Program-made: the position numbers and the translations under genes
Notes under the pieces: model-generated
The model's input: the letters and a program-made list of their open reading frames with translations, nothing else
Database searches by the model: none
What the model was told of the DNA's origin: nothing
Shown here: piece by piece, positions 1 to 14,480 of the stretch
Layout: every line of letters begins with the position of its first letter
How positions within the stretch are numbered: the first letter of the stretch is position 1
NCBI GenBank assembly: GCA_027186245.1
Contig: CP114481.1
Span: forward strand, 49,011,501 to 49,075,500
Direction: 5' to 3'
Length of the DNA: 64,000 nucleotides
Source: Coriaria nepalensis
Taxonomy: Eukaryota; Streptophyta; Magnoliopsida; Cucurbitales; Coriariaceae

Positions 1-434
1 ACTACAAACACAACTTTTGTGCATAACTTGCAAATGGTCAATGCAAGGAAAGTGTGTATTCGTTTAACCTTAAAATGATTTCAATTAGTCATTTCAAGTC
101 AATAACTTTTTTCAAAGCAAGTCGAATGAATTCTAGTTTTGCACTACAAACACAAGTTTTGTGCACAACACACAAATCATCATTGCAAGGAAAGTGTGTA
201 TTCTTTTAACCTTAAAATCATTTCAATGAGTCATTTCAAGTTAATAACTTATTTCAAAGCAATTCGAACGAATTCTATTTTTGCACTACAAAGACAAGTT
301 TTGTGCATAACTTGCAAATGATCATTGCAAGGAAAGTGTGCATTCGTTTGACCTTAAAATCATTTGAATCAGTCATTTCAAGTCAATAACTTATTTCAAA
401 GCAATTCGAACGAATTCTATTTTTGCACTACAAA

Positions 435-447
435 CACAAGTTTTGTG
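435..447. repeat. Small inverted repeat CACAA/TTGTG (representative copy)
   Basis: CACAA and TTGTG are separated by 3 bp at monomer positions 9-21. The flanking TGCAC (spanning the ACTAC junction) and GTGCA give an alternative wider pairing. Copies with CTTTCGTG instead of CTTTTGTG lose one pair of the stem. This is a short stem of weak stability; a role as transcript hairpin or cruciform is only possible. Confidence 0.6.
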
Positions 448-3400
448 CATAACTTGCAAATGATCATTGCAAGGAAAGTGTGCATTCGTTTGACCTTAAA
501 ATCATTTCAATCAGTCATTTCAAGTCAATAACTTATTTCGAAGCAATTCGAACGAATTCTATTTTTGCACTACAAACACCAGTTTTGTGCATAACTTGCA
601 AATGATCATTCCAAGGAAAGTGTGCATTCATTTAACCTTAAAATCATTTCAATCAGTCATTTCAAGTCAATATCATATTTCAAAGCAATTCGAACGAATT
701 CTGTTTTTTCACTACAAACACAACTTTTGTGAATAACTTGCAAATAATCATTGCAAGGAAAGCGTCCATTTGTTTAACCTTAAAATCATTTAAATGAGTC
801 ATTTCAAGTCAATAACTTAATTCAAAGCAAGTCGAAAGAATTCTAGTTTTGCACTACAAACACAAGTTTTGTGCATAACTTGCAAATCATCATTCCAAGG
901 AAAGTGTGCATTCATTTAACCTTAAAATCATTTCAATCAGTCATTTCAAGTAAATATCATATTTCAAAGCAATTCGAACGAATTCTAGTTTTGCACTATA
1001 GACACTACTTTTGTGCATAACTTGCAAATGATCATTGCAAGGAAAGTGTGCATTCGTTTAAAATTAAAATCATTTCAATGAGTCATTTCTGGTCAATAAC
1101 ATATTTCAAAGCAATTCGAACGAAGTCTATTTTTGCACTACAAACACAAGTTTTGTGCATAACTTCCACATGATCATTGCAAGGAAAGTGTGCATTCGTT
1201 TAACCTCAAAATCATTTCAATCAGTCATTTTAAGTCAATAACTTATTTCAAAGCAATTTGAACGAATTCTATTTTTGCACTACAAACACAACTTTTGTGC
1301 ATAACTTGCCAATGATCATTGCAAGGAAAGTGTGCTTTCGTTTAACCTTAAAATCATTTCAATGAGTCATTTCAAGTCAATAACTTATTTCAAAGCAAGT
1401 CGAATGAATTATAGTTTTGCACTACAGACACAACTTTCGTGTATAACTTGCAAATGATCATTGCAAAGAAAGTGTGCATTCGTTTAAAATTAAAATCATT
1501 TCAATGAGTCATTTCAAGTAAATAACTTATTTCAAACCAAGTCGAACGAATTCTAGTTTTGCACTATAGACACAACTTTTGTGCATAACTTGCAAATGAT
1601 CATTGCAAGGAAAGTGTGCATTCGTTTAACCTTAAAATGATTTCAATGAGTCATTTCAAGTCAATAACTTATTTCAAAGCAAGTCGAATGAATTCTAGTT
1701 TTGCACTACTGACACAACTTTCGTGTATAACTTGCCTATGATCATTGCAAGGAAAGTGTGCATTCGTTTAAAATTAAAATCATTTCAATGAGTCATTTCA
1801 GGTCAATAACATATTTCAAAGCAATTCCAACGAAGTCTATTTTTGCACTACAAAAACAAGTTCTGTGCATAACTTCCACATGATCATTGCAAGGAAAGTG
1901 TGCATTCGTTTAACCTTAAAATCATTTCAATCAGTCATTTTAAGTCAATAACTTATTTCAAAGCAATTCGAACGAATTCTATTTTTGCACTACAGACACA
2001 ACTTTTGTGCATAACTTGCAAATGATCATTGCAAGGAAAGTGTGCATTCGTTTCACCTTAAAATCATTTCAATCAGTCATTTCAAGTCAATATCTTATTT
2101 CAAAGCAATTCGAACGAATTCTACTTTTGCACTACAAACACAAGTTTTGTGCATAACTTGCAAATGATCATTGCAAGGAAACTGTGCATTCGTTTAACCT
2201 TAAAATCATTTCAATGAGTCATTTCAAGTAAATAACTTATTTCAAAGAAATTCGAACGAATTCCAATTTTGCACTACAAACACAAGTTTTGTGCATAACT
2301 TTCAAATTATCATTCCAAGGAAAGTGGGTATTCGTTTAACCTTAAAATCATTTCAATGAGTCATTTCAAGTCAATAACTTATTTCAAACCAAGTCGAACG
2401 AATTCTAGTTTTCCACTACAGACACAACTTTTGTGCATAACTTGCAAATGATCATTGCAAGGAAAGTGTGCATTCGTTTAAAATTAAAATCATTTCAATG
2501 AGTCCTTTCAAGTAAATAACTTATTTCAAAGCAAGTCGAACGAATTCTAGTTTTGCACTATAGACACAACTTTTGTGCAAAACTTGCAAATGATCATTGC
2601 AAGGAAAGTGTGCATTCGTTTAAAATTAAAATCATTTCAATGAGTCATTTCAGGTCAATAACATATTTCAAAGCAATTCCAACGAAGTCTATTTTTGCAC
2701 TACAAAAACAAGTTTTGTGCATAACTTCCACATGATCATTGCAAGGAAAGTGTGCATTCGTTTAACCTTAAAATCATTTCAATCAGTCATTTTAAGTCAA
2801 TAACTTATTTCAAAGCAATTCGAACAAATTCTATTTTTGCACTACAAACACAACTTTTGTGCATAACTTGCAAATGATCAATGCAAGGAAAGTGTGCATT
2901 CGTTTAAAATTAAAATCATTTCAATGAGTCATTTCAAGTTAATAACTTATTTCAAAGCAAGTCGAACGAATTCTAGTTTTGCACTATAGACACTACTTTT
3001 GTGCATAACTTGCAAATGATCATTGCAAGGAAAGTGTGCATTCGTTTAACCTTAAAATCATTTCAATGAGTCATTTCAGGTCAATAACATATTTCAAAGC
3101 AATTCGAACGAAGTCTATTTTTGCACTACAAACACAAGTTTTGTGCACAACACGCAAATGATCATTGCAAGGAAAGTGTGCATTCATTTAACCTTAAAAT
3201 CATTTCAATCAGTCATTTCAAGTCAATATCATATTTCAAAGCAATTCGAACGAATTTTGTTTTTGCACTACAAACACAACTTTTGTGAATTACTTGCAAA
3301 TAATCATTGCAAGGAAAGCGTGCATTTGTTCAACCTTAAAATCATTTAAATGAGTCATTTCAAGTCAATAACTTATTTCAAAGCAAGTCGAACGAATTCT

Positions 3401-4299
3401 AGTTTTGCACTACAAACAAAAGTTTTGTGCATAACTTGCAAATGATCAATGCAAGGAAAGTGTTCATTCGTTGAACCTTAAAATCATTTAAATGAGTCAT
3501 TTCAAGTCAATAACTTATTTCAAAGCAAGTCGAATGAATTCTAGTTTTGCACTACAGAAACAACTTTTGTGCATAACATGCAAATGATCATTTCAAGGGA
3601 AGTGTGCATTCTTTTAACCTTAAAATCATTTCAATGAGTCATTACAAGTCAATAACTTATTTCAAAGCAATTCGAACGAATTCTATTTTTACACTACAAA
3701 AACAAGTTTTGTGCATAACTTGCAAATGATAATTCCAAGGAAAGTGTGCAGTCATTTAACCTTAAAATCATTTCAATCAGTCATTTCAAGTAAATATCAT
3801 ATTTCAAAGCAATTCGAACGAATTCTATTTTTGCACTACAAACACAACTTTTGTGCATAACTTGCCAATGATCATTGCAAGGAAAGTGTGCTTTCGTTTA
3901 ACCTTAAAATCATTTCAATGAGTCATTTCAAGTCAATAACTTATTTCAAAGCAAGTCGAATGAATTCTAGTTTTGCACTACAGACACAACTTTCGTGTAT
4001 AACTTGCAAACGATCATTGCAAGGAAAGTGTGCATTCGTTTAAAATTAAAATCATTTCAATGAGTCATTTCAAGTAAATAACTTATTTCAAAGCAAGTCG
4101 AACGAATTCTAGTTTTGCACTATAGACACAACTTTTGTGCATAACTTGCAAATGATCATTGCAAGGAAAGTGTGCATTCGTTTAACCTTAAAATCATTTC
4201 AATGAGTCATTTCAGGTCAATAACATATTTCAAAGCAATTGGAACGAAGTCTTTTTTTTCACTACAAACACAAGTTTTGTGCATAACTTGCACATGATC

Positions 4300-6235
4300 A
4301 TTGCAAGGAAAGTGTGCATTCGTTTAACCTTAAAATCATTTCAATCAGTCATTTTAAGTCAATAACTTATTTCAAAGCAATTCGAACGAATACTATTTTT
4401 GCACTACAAACACAACTTTTGTGCATAACTTGCAAATGATCAATGCAAGGAAAGTGTGCATTCGTTTAAAAATAAAATCATTTCAATGAGTCATTTGAAG
4501 TAAATAACTTATTTCAAAGCATGTCGAACGAATTCTAGTTTTGGACTATAGACACAACTTTTGTGCATAACTTGCCAATGATCATTGCAAAGAAAGTGTG
4601 CATTCGTTTAACCTTCAAATCATTTCAATGAGTTATTTCAAGTCAGTAAATTATTTCAAAGCAAGTCGAGCGAATTCTAGTTTTCCACTACAAACACAAC
4701 TGTTGTGCATAACTGGCAAATGATCATTGCAAGGAAAGTGTGCATTCGTTTAAAATTAAAATCATTTCAATGAGTCATTTCAAGTTAATAACTTATTTCA
4801 AAGCAAGTCGAACAAATTCTAGTTTTGCACTACAAACACAACTTTTGTGCATAACTTGCAAATGATCATCGCAAGGAAAGTGTGCATTCGTTTAACCTTA
4901 AAATCATTTCAATGAGTCATTTCAAGTCAATAAATAATTTCAAAGCAATTCGAATGAATTCTATTTTTGCACTACAAACACAAGTTTTGTGCATAACTTG
5001 CAAATGATCATTGCAAGGAAAGTGTGCATTCGTTTGACCTTAAAATCATTTCAATCAGTCATTTTAAGCCAATAACTTATTTCAAAGCAATTCGAACGAA
5101 TTCTATTTTTGCACTACAGATAGAAGTTTTGTGCATAACTTGCAAATGATCATTGCAAGGAAAGTGTGCATTCGTTTGACCTTAAAATCATTTCAATCAG
5201 TAATTTTAAGCCAATAACTTATTTCAAAGCAATTCGAACGAATTCTATTTTTGCACTACAGACAGAAGTTTTGTGCATAACTTGCAAATGATCAATGCAA
5301 GGAAAGTGTCCATTCGTTTAAAATTAAAATCATTTCAATGAGTCATTTCAACTAAATAACTTATTTCAAAGCAAGTCGAACGAATTCTAGTTTTGCACTA
5401 TAGACACAACTTTTGTGCATAACTTGCAAATGATCATTGCAAGGAAAGTGTGCATTCGTTTAACCTTAAAATCATTTCAATGAGTCATTTCAGGTCAATA
5501 ACATATTTCAAAGCACTTCGAACGAAGTCTATTTTTGCACTACAAACACAACTTTTGTGCATAACTTCCACATGATCATTGCAGGGAAAGTGTGCATTCG
5601 TTTAACCTTAAAATCATTTCAATCAGTCATTTTAAGTCAATAACTTATTTCAAAGCAATTCGAACTAATTCTATTTTTTCACTACAAACACAACTTTTGT
5701 GCATTACTTGCAAATGATCAATGCAAGGAAAGTGTGCATTCGTTTAACCTTAAAATCATTTCAATCAGTCATTTTAAGTCAATAACTTATTTCAAAGCAA
5801 TTCGAATGAATTCTATTTTTGCACTACAAACACAACTTTTGTGCATAACTTGCAAATGATCAATGCAAGGAAAGTGTGCATTCGTTTAAAAATAAAATCA
5901 TTTCAATGAGTCATTTGAAGTAAATAACTTATTTCAAAGCATGTCGAACGAATTCTAGTTTTGGACTATAGACACAACTTTTGTGCATAACTTGCCAATG
6001 ATCATTGCAAAGAAAGTGTGCATTCGTTTAACCTTCAAATCATTTCAATGAGTTATTTCAAGTCAATAAATTATTTCAAAGCAAGTCGAACGAATTCTAG
6101 TTTTCCCCTACAAACACAAATTTTGTGCATAACTGGCAAATGATCATTGCAAGGAAAGTGTGCATTCGTTTAAAATTAAAATCATTTCAATGAGTCATTT
6201 CAAGTTAATAACTTATTTCGAAGCAAGTCGAACAA
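4300..6235 (+). repeat. 10-monomer spaced duplication (1,420 bp)
   Basis: A block at about 4300-4815 recurs at about 5720-6235, exactly 1,420 bp (10 x 142) away. Shared rare markers are GCATGTCGAACG (4519 and 5939), TTTGGACTATAG, and GTTTAAAAATAAAATC. A further relative of the CAGTAAA/GTCGAGCG part appears 4,970 bp (35 x 142) downstream of 4641, at 9611. Between the two copies lie two adjacent near-identical monomers with CAGATAGAAG and CAGACAGAAG. Boundaries are good to about one monomer. Confidence 0.75.
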
Positions 6236-6599
6236 ATTCTAGTTTTGCGCTACAGACACAACTTTTGTGCATAACTTGCCAATGATCATTGCAAGGAGAG
6301 TGTGCATTCATTTAACCTTCAAATCATTTCAATGAGTTATTTCAAGTCACTAAATTATTTCAAAGGAAGTCGAACGAATTCTAGTTTTGCACTACAGACA
6401 CAACTTTCGTGCATAACTGGCAAATGATCATTGCAAGGAAAGTGTGCATTCGTTTAAAATTAAAATCATTTCAATGAGTCATTTCAAGTTAATAACTTAT
6501 TTCGAAGCAAGTCGAACAAATTCTAGTTTTGCGCTACAGACACAAGTTTTGTGCATAACTTGCAAATGATCATTGCAAGGAAAGTGTGCATTCGTTTAA

Positions 6600-8830
6600 C
6601 CTTAAAATCATTTCAATGAGTCATTTCAAGTCAATAAATAATTTCAAAGCAGTTCGAACGAATTCTATTTTTGCACTACAAAAACAAGTTTTGTGCATAA
6701 CTTGCAAATGATCATCGCAAGGAAAGTGTGCATTCGTTTAACCTTAAAATCATTTCAATGAGTCATTTCAAGTCAATAACTAATTTCAAAGCAATTCGAA
6801 CGAATTCTATTTTTGCACTACAAAAACAAGTTTTGTGCATAACTTGCAAATGATCATTCCAAGGAAAGTGTGCATTCATTTAACCTTAAAATGATTTCAA
6901 TTAGTCATTTCAAGTCAATAACTTTTTTCAAAGCAAGTCGAATGAATTCTAGTTTTGCACTACAAACACAAGTTTTGTGCACAACACGCAAATGATCATT
7001 GCAAGGAAAGTGTGCATTCATTTAACCTTAAAATCATTTCAATCAGTCATTTCAAGTCAATATCATATTTCAAAGCAATTCGAACGAATTTTGTGTTTGC
7101 ACTACAAACACAACTTTTGTGAATTACTTGCAAATAATCATTGCAAGGAAAGCATCCATTTGTTTAACCTTAAAATCATTTAAATGGGTCATTTCAAGTC
7201 AATGATTTATTTTAAAGCAAGTCGAACGAATTCTAGTTTTGCACTACAAACAAAAGTTTTGTGCATAACTTGCAAATGATCAATGCAAGGAAAGTGTCCA
7301 TTCGTTTAACCTTAAAATCATTTAAATGAGTCATTTCAAGTCAATAACTTATTTCAAAGCAAGTCGAACGAATTCTAGTTTTGCACTACCAACAAAAGTA
7401 TTGTGCATAACATGCAGATGATCATTGCAAGGAAAGTGCGCATTCTTTTAACCTTAAAATCATTTCAATGAGTCATTACAAGTCAATAACTTATTTCAAA
7501 GCAATTCGAACGAATTTTATTTTTGCACTACAAACACAAGTTTTGTGCATAACTTGCAAATGATCATTGCAAGGAAAGTGTGCATTCGTTTGACCTTAAA
7601 ATCATTTCAATCAGTCCTTTTAAGTCAATAACTTATTTCAAAGCAATTCGAACGAATTCTATTTTTGCACTACAAACACAACTTTTGTGCATAACTTGCC
7701 AATGATCATTGCAAGGAAAGTGTGCTTTCGTTTAACCTTAAAATCATTTCAATGAGTCATTTCAAGTCAATAAATAATTTCAAAGCAGTTCGAACGAATT
7801 CTATTTTTGCACTACAAAAACAAGTTTTGTGCATAACTTGCAAATGATCATCGCAAGGAAAGTGTGCATTCGTTTAACCTTAAAATCATTTCAATGAGTC
7901 ATTTCAAGTCAATAACTAATTTCAAAGCAATTCGAATGAATTCTATTTTTGCACTACAAAAACAAGTTTTGTGCATAACTTGCAAATGATCATTCCAAGG
8001 AAAGTGTGCATTCATTTAACCTTAAAATGATTTCAATTAGTCATTTCAAGTCAATAACTTTTTTCAAAGCAAGTCGAATGAATTCTAGTTTTGCACTACA
8101 AACACAAGTTTTGTGCACAACACGCAAATGATCATTGCAAGGAAAGTGTTCATTCATTTAACCTTAAAATCATTTCAATCAGTCATTTCAAGTCAATATC
8201 ATATTTCAAAGCAATTCGAACGAATTTTGTTTTTGCACTACAAACACAACTTTTGTGAATTACTTGCAAAAAATCATTGCAAGGAAAGCGTCCATTTGTT
8301 TAACATTAAAATCATTTAAATGGGTCATTTCAAGTCAATGATTTATTTTAAAGCAAGTCGAACGAATTCTAGTTTTGCACTACAAACAAAAGTTTGGTGC
8401 ATAACTTGCAAATGATCAATGCAAGGAAAGTGTCCATTCGTTTAACCTTAAAATCATTTAAATGAGTCATTTCAAGTCAATAACTTATTTCAAAGCAAGT
8501 CGAACGAATTCTAGTTTTTCACTACCAACAAAAGTATTGTGCATAACATGCAGATGATCATTGCAAGGAAAGTGTGCATTCTTTTAACCTTAAAATCATT
8601 TCAATGAGTCATTACAAGTCAATAACTTATTTCAAAGCAATTCGAACGAATTTTATTTTTGCACTACAAACACAAGTTTTGTGCATAACTTGCAAATGAT
8701 CATTGCAAGGAAAGTGTGCATTCGTTTGACCTTAAAATCATTTCAATCAGTCATTTTAAGTCAATAACTTATTTCAAAGCAATTCGAACGAATTCTATTT
8801 TTGCACTACAAACACAACTTTTATGCATAA
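6600..8830 (+). repeat. 8-monomer tandem duplication (1,136 bp)
   Basis: Copy 1 is about 6600-7735 and copy 2 starts at about 7736. Shared markers include AATAAATAATTTCAAAGC (6635 region and 7771 region), TTTGTGCACAACACGC and GGGTCATTTCAAG. The unit contains a region also related to 3100-3400 at a 27-monomer offset (3,834 bp). Several substitutions separate the copies, so this event is older than those on the right side of the window. Confidence 0.8.
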
Positions 8831-10429
8831 CTTGCAAATGATCAATGCAAGGAAAGTGTGCATTCGTTTAAAATTAAAATCATTTCAATGAGTCATTTCA
8901 AGTAAATAACTTATTTCAAAGCAAGTCGAATCAATTCTAGTTTTGCACTACAGACACAACTTTCGTGTATAACTTGCAAATGATCATTGCAAGGAAAGTG
9001 TGCATTCGTTTAAAATTAAAATCATTTCAATGAGTCATTTCAAGTAAATAACTTATTTCAAAGCAAGTCGAACGAATTCTTGTTTTGCACTATAGACACA
9101 ACTTTTGTGCATAACTTGCAAATGATCATTGCAAGGAAAGTGTGCATTCGTTTAACCTTAAAATCATTTCAATGAGTCATTTCAGGTCAATAACATATTT
9201 CAAAGCAATTCGAACGAAGTCTATTTTTTCACTACAAACACAAGTTTTGTGCATAACTTCCACATGATCATTGCAAGGAAAGTGTGCATTCGTTTAACCT
9301 TAAAATCATTTCAATCAGTCATTTTAAGTCAATAACTTATTTCAAAGCAATTCGAACGAATTCTATTTTTGCACTACAAACACAACTTTTGTGCATAACT
9401 TGCAAATGATCAATGCAAGGAAAGTGTGCATTCGTTTAAAATTAAAATCATTTCAATGAGTCATTTCAAGTAAATAACTTATTTCAAAGCAAGTCGAACG
9501 AATTCTAGTTTTGCACTATAGACACAACTTTTGTGCATAACTTGCCAATGATCATTGCAAGGAAAGTGTGCATTCGTTTAACCTTCAAATCATTTCAATG
9601 AGTTATTTCAAGTCAGTAAAGTATTTCAAAGCAAGTCGAGCGAATTCTAGTTTTCCACTACAAACACAACTGTTGTGCATAACTGGCAAATGATCATTGC
9701 AAGGAAAGTGTGCATTCGTTTAAAATTAAAATCATTTCAATGAGTCATTCCAAGTTAATAACTTATTTCAAAGCAAGTCGAACAAATTCTAGTTTTGCAC
9801 TACAAACACAACTTTTGTGCATAACTTGCAAATGATCATCACAAGGAAAGTGTGCATTCGTTTAACCTTAAAATCATTTCAATCAGTCATTTCAAGTAAA
9901 TATCATACTTCAAAGCAAGTCGAATGAATTCTAGTTTTGCACCACAGACACAACTTTTGTGCATAACTTGCAAATGATCATTGCAAGGAAAGTGTGCATT
10001 CGTTTAATCTTAAAATCATTTCAATGAGTCATTTCAAGTCAATAACTAATTTCAAAGCAATTCGAACAAATTCTAGTTTTGCACTACAAACACAACTTTT
10101 GGGCATAACTTGCAAATGATCATCGCAAGGAAAGTGTGCATTCGTTTAACCTTAAATTCATTTCAATGAGTCATTTCAAGTTTATAACTAATTTCAAAGC
10201 AATTCGAACGAATTCTATTTTTGCACTACAAAAACAAGTTTTGTGCATAACTTGCAAATGATCATTCCAAGGAATGTGTGCATTCATTTAACCTTAAAAT
10301 CATTTCAATCAGTCATTTCAAGTAAATATCATATTTCAAAGCAAGTCGAATGAATTCTATTTTTGCACTACAAACACAACTTTTGTGCATAACTTGCCAA
10401 TGATCATTGCAAGGAAAGTGTGCATTCGT

Positions 10430-10436
10430 TTAAATT
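10430..10436. other. Single-base deletion in the array register
   Basis: A monomer of the TAAAATTAAAATC type here reads GTTTAAATTAAAATC, one A shorter. Marker spacings across it are one base less than a multiple of 142 (for example 139 to 25982 is 182 x 142 minus 1). It is the only net 1-bp loss I detected. Confidence 0.85.
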
Positions 10437-11429
10437 AAAATCATTTCAATGAGTCATTTCAAGTCAATAACTTTTTACAAAGCAAGTCGAATGAATTCTA
10501 GTTTTGAACTACAGACACAACTTTTGTGCATAACTTGCAAATGATCATTGCAAGGAAAGTGTGCATTCGTTTAAAATTAAAATCATTTCAATGAGTCATT
10601 TCAAGTCAATAACTTATTTCAAAGCAAGTCGAACGAATTCTAATTTTCCACTACAAACACAATTTTTGTGCATAACTTGCAAATGATCAATGCAAGGAAA
10701 GTGTGCATTCGTTTAACCTTAAAATCACTTCAATGAGTCATTTCAAGTCAATATCATATTTCAAAGCAATTCGAACGAATTCTAGTTTTGCACAACAAAC
10801 ACAACTTTTGTGCATAACTTGCAAATGATCATTCCGAGGAAAGTGTGCATTCATTTTACCTTAAAATCATTTCAATGAGTCATTTCAAGTCAATAACTTA
10901 TTTCAAAGCAATTCGAAAGAATTCTAGTTTTCCACTACAGACACAACTTTCGTGCATAACTTGCAAATGATCATTGCAAGGAAAGTGTGCATTCGTTTAA
11001 AATTAAAATCATTTCAATGAGTTATTTCAAGTCAATAACTAATTTCAAAGCAATTCGAACGAATTCTATTTTTGCACAACAAAAACAAGTTTTGTGCTTA
11101 ACTTGCAAATGATCATTCCAAGGAAAGTAAGCATTCATTTCACCTTAAAATCATTTCAATCAGTCATTTCAAGTAAATATCATATTTCAAAGCAATTCGA
11201 ACGAATTCTATTTTTGCACTACAAACACAACTTTTGTGCAAAACTTGCAAATGATCATTGCAAAGAAAGTGTGCATTCGTTTAATCTTAAAATCATTTCA
11301 ATGAGTCATTTCAAGTCAATAACTTTTTTCAAAGCAAGTCGAATGAATTCTATTTTTGCACAACAAAAACAAGTTTTGTGCTTAACTTGCAAATGATCAT
11401 TCCAAGGAAAGTAAGCATTCATTTCACCG

Positions 11430-12849
11430 TAAAATCATTTCAATCAGTCATTTCAAGTAAATATCATATTTCAAAGCAATTCGAACGAATTCTATTTTTG
11501 CACTACAAACACAACTTTTGTGCATAACTTGCAAATGATCATTGCAAAGAAAGTGTGCATTCGTTTAATCTTAAAATCATTTCAATGAGTCATTTCAAGT
11601 CAATAACTTTTTTCAAAGCAAGTCGAATGAATTCTTGTTTTGCACTACAGACACAACTTTTGTGCATTACTTGCAAATGATCATTGCAAGGAAAGTGTGC
11701 ATTCGTTTAACCTTAAAATCATTTCAATGAGTCATTTCAAGTCAATAAATTATTTCAAAGCAAGTCGAACGAATTCTAGTTTTTCACTACAAACACAAAT
11801 TTTGTGCAAAACTTGCAAATGATCATTGCAAGGAAAGTGTGCATTCGTTTAAAATTAAAATCATTTCAATGATTCATTTCAAGTCAATAACTTATTTCAA
11901 AGCAAGTCGAAATAATTCTAGTTTTGCACTACAGACAAAACTTTTGTGCATAACTTGCAAATGATCATTGCAAGGAAAGTGTGCATTCGTTTAACCTTAA
12001 AATCATTTCAATGAGTCATTTCAAGTCAATAACTAATTTCAAAGCAATTCGAACGAATTCTAGTTTTGCACTACAAAAACAAGTTTTGTGCATAACTTGC
12101 AAATGATCATTCCAAGGAAAGTGTGCATTCATTTAACCTTAAAATCATTTCAATCAGTCATTTCAAGTAAATATCATATTTCAAAGCAATTCGAACGAAT
12201 TCTATTTTTGCACTACAAACACAACTTTTGTGCATAACTTGCAAATGATCATTGCAAAGAAAGTGTGCATTCGTTTAATCTTAAAATCATTTCAATGAGT
12301 CATTTCAAGTCAATAACTTTTTTCAAAGCAAGTCGAATGAATTCTAGTTTTGCACTACAGACACAACTTTTGTGCATTACTTGCAAATGATCATTGCAAG
12401 GAAAGTGTGCATTCGTTTAACCTTAAAATCATTTCAATGAGTCATTTCAAGTCAATAAATTATTTCAAAGCAAGTCGAACGAATTCTAGTTTTTCACTAC
12501 AAACACAAATTTTGTGCATTACTTGCAAATGATCATTGCAAGGAAAGTTTGCATTCGTTTAAAATTAAAATCATTTCAATGATTCATTTCAAGTCAATAA
12601 CTTATTTCAAAGCAAGTCGAAATAATTCTAGTTTTGCACTACAGACAAAACTTTTGTGCATAACTTGCAAATGATCATTGCAAGGAAAGTGTGCATTCGT
12701 TTAACCTTAAAATCATTTCAATGAGTCATTTCAAGTCAATAACTAATTTCAAAGCAATTCGAACGAATTCTAGTTTTGCACTACAAAAACAAGTTTTGTG
12801 CATAACTTGCAAATGATCATTCCAAGGAAAGTGTGCATTCATTTAACCT
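11430..12849 (+). repeat. 5-monomer tandem duplication (710 bp), first locus
   Basis: Copy 1 is about 11430-12139 and copy 2 about 12140-12849, with similarity running about 115 bp further. The marker GTCGAAATAATTC lies at about 11909 and 12619, exactly 710 bp apart. The same pair of 5-mers appears again at about 16.4-17.7 kb (marker at 16737 and 17447), so the duplicated pair was itself copied. Confidence 0.85.
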
Positions 12850-13490
12850 TAAAATCATTTCAATCAGTCATTTCAAGTAAATATCATATTTCAAAGCAAT
12901 TCGAACGAATTCTATTTTTGCACTACAAACACAACTTTTGTGCATAACTTGCAAATGATCATTGCAAGGAAAGTGTGCATTCTTTTAACCTTAAAATCAT
13001 TTCAATGAGTCATTTCAAGTCAATAAATTATTTCGAAGCAAGTCGAACGAATTCTAGTTTTTCACTACAAACACAACTTTTGTGCATAACTTGCAAATGA
13101 TTATTGCAAGGAGAGTGTGCATTCGTTTAAAATTAAAATCATTTCAATGAGTTATTTCAAGTCAATAACTTATTTCGAAGCAAGTCGAAAGAATTCTAGT
13201 TTTGCACTACAGACATAGCTTTTGTGCATAACTTGCAAATGATCATTGCAAGGAAAGTGTACATTCGTTTAACCTTAAAATCATTTCAATTAGTCATTTC
13301 AAGTCAATCACTAATTTCAAAGCAATTCGAACGAATTTTATTTTTGCACTACAAACACAAGTTTTATGCATAACTTGCGAATGATCATTCCAAGGAAAGT
13401 GTGCATTCATTTAACCTTAAAATCATTTCAATCAGTCATCTCAAGTAAATATCATATTTCAAAGCAATTCGAACGAATTCTATTTTTGCA
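11640..13490 (+). repeat. 1.85-kb block, partner of 16468-18318
   Basis: Matches 16468-18318 at a constant offset of 4,828 bp (34 x 142). Shared markers: the GAAATAATTC monomers and the AGCTTTTGTGC variant (13217 and 18045). Similarity stops near 13490, where ACTACAAAC faces ACTAGAGAC in the partner. It includes the second half of the tandem 5-mers. Confidence 0.8.
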
Positions 13491-14480
13491 CTACAAACAC
13501 AACTTTTGTGCATAACTTGCAAATGATCATTGCAAGGAAAGTGTGCATTCTTCTAACCTTAAAATCATTTCAATGAGTCATTTCAAGTCAATAAATTATT
13601 TCAAAGCAAGTCGAACGAATTCTAGTTTTTCACTACAAACACAACTTTTGTGCATAACTTGCAAATGATCATTGCAAGGAAACTGTGCATTCGTTTAAAA
13701 TTAAAATTATTTCAATGAGTTATTTCAAGTCAATAACTTATTTCGAAGCAAGTCGAATGAATTCTAGTTTTGCACTACAGACACAACTTTTGTGCATAAC
13801 TTGCAAATGACCATTGCAAAGAAAGTGTGCATTCGTTTAACCTTAAAATCATTTTAATTAGTCATTTCAAGTCAATCACTAATTTTAAAGCAATTCGAAC
13901 GAATTTTATTTTTGCACTACAAACACCAGTTTTGTGCATAACTTGCAAATGATCATTCCAAGGAAAGTGTGCATTCATTTAACCTTAAAATCATTCCAAT
14001 CAGCCATTTCAAGTAAATATCATATTTCAAAGCAATTCGAACGAATTCTATTTTTGCACTAGAGACACAACTTTCGTGCATTACTTGCAAATGATCATTG
14101 CAAGGAAAGTGTGCATTCGTTTAATCTTAAAATCATTTCAATGAGTCATTTCAAGTCAATAAATTATTTCAAAGCAAGTCGAATGAATTCTAGTTTTGGA
14201 CTACAGACACAACTTTCATGCATAACTTGCAAGTGATCATTGCAAGGAGAGTGTGCATTCGTTGAAAATTAAAATCATTTCAATGAGTCATTTCAGGTCA
14301 ATAACTTATTTCAAAGCAAGTCGAACGAATTCTAGTTTTCCACTACAAACACAACTTTTGTGCATAACTTGCAAATGATCATTGCAAGCAAAGTGTGCAT
14401 TCGTTTAACCTTAAAATCATTTCAATGAGTCATTTCAAGTCAATAACTTTTTTCAAAGCAAGTCGAATGAATTCTAGTTT
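13490..14480 (+). repeat. 1-kb block, partner of 19028-20018
   Basis: Offset 5,538 bp (39 x 142). Markers: ATTCTTCTAACC (13551 and 19089) and the double variant TCATTCCAATCAGCC (13991 and 19529). The ATTCTTCTAACC part also recurs at 15681 (15 monomers away). The different partner offsets of adjacent blocks show that this region is a patchwork. Confidence 0.75.

Larger units (their letters stand above)
1..11430. repeat. Left segment: most heterogeneous monomers
   Basis: About 80 monomers in perfect register, but with many private substitutions and no long near-identical blocks. Types frequent here include TCAGTCA in place of TGAGTCA, GTAAATATCATATTTC, ACATATTTCAAAG with GAACGAAGTC, and CAATTCGAACGAATTC. 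TAAAATTAAAATC types alternate with ACCTTAAAATC types without a long stable order. Local duplications at 4300-6235 and 6600-8830 are listed separately. No gene or other element is seen. The higher divergence suggests an older, less recently homogenised part of the array. Confidence 0.8.

Noticed and set aside
3560..3580. Octamer-like ATGCAAAT in a GTGCATAACATGCAAATG monomer
   Set aside because: It arises by a single change from the usual TTGCAAAT and is present in very few copies, so chance explains it.
11640..12532. AATAAA polyadenylation-like hexamers in GTCAATAAATTATTTC monomers
   Set aside because: They result from one common substitution in AT-rich satellite, with no transcript or gene next to them.
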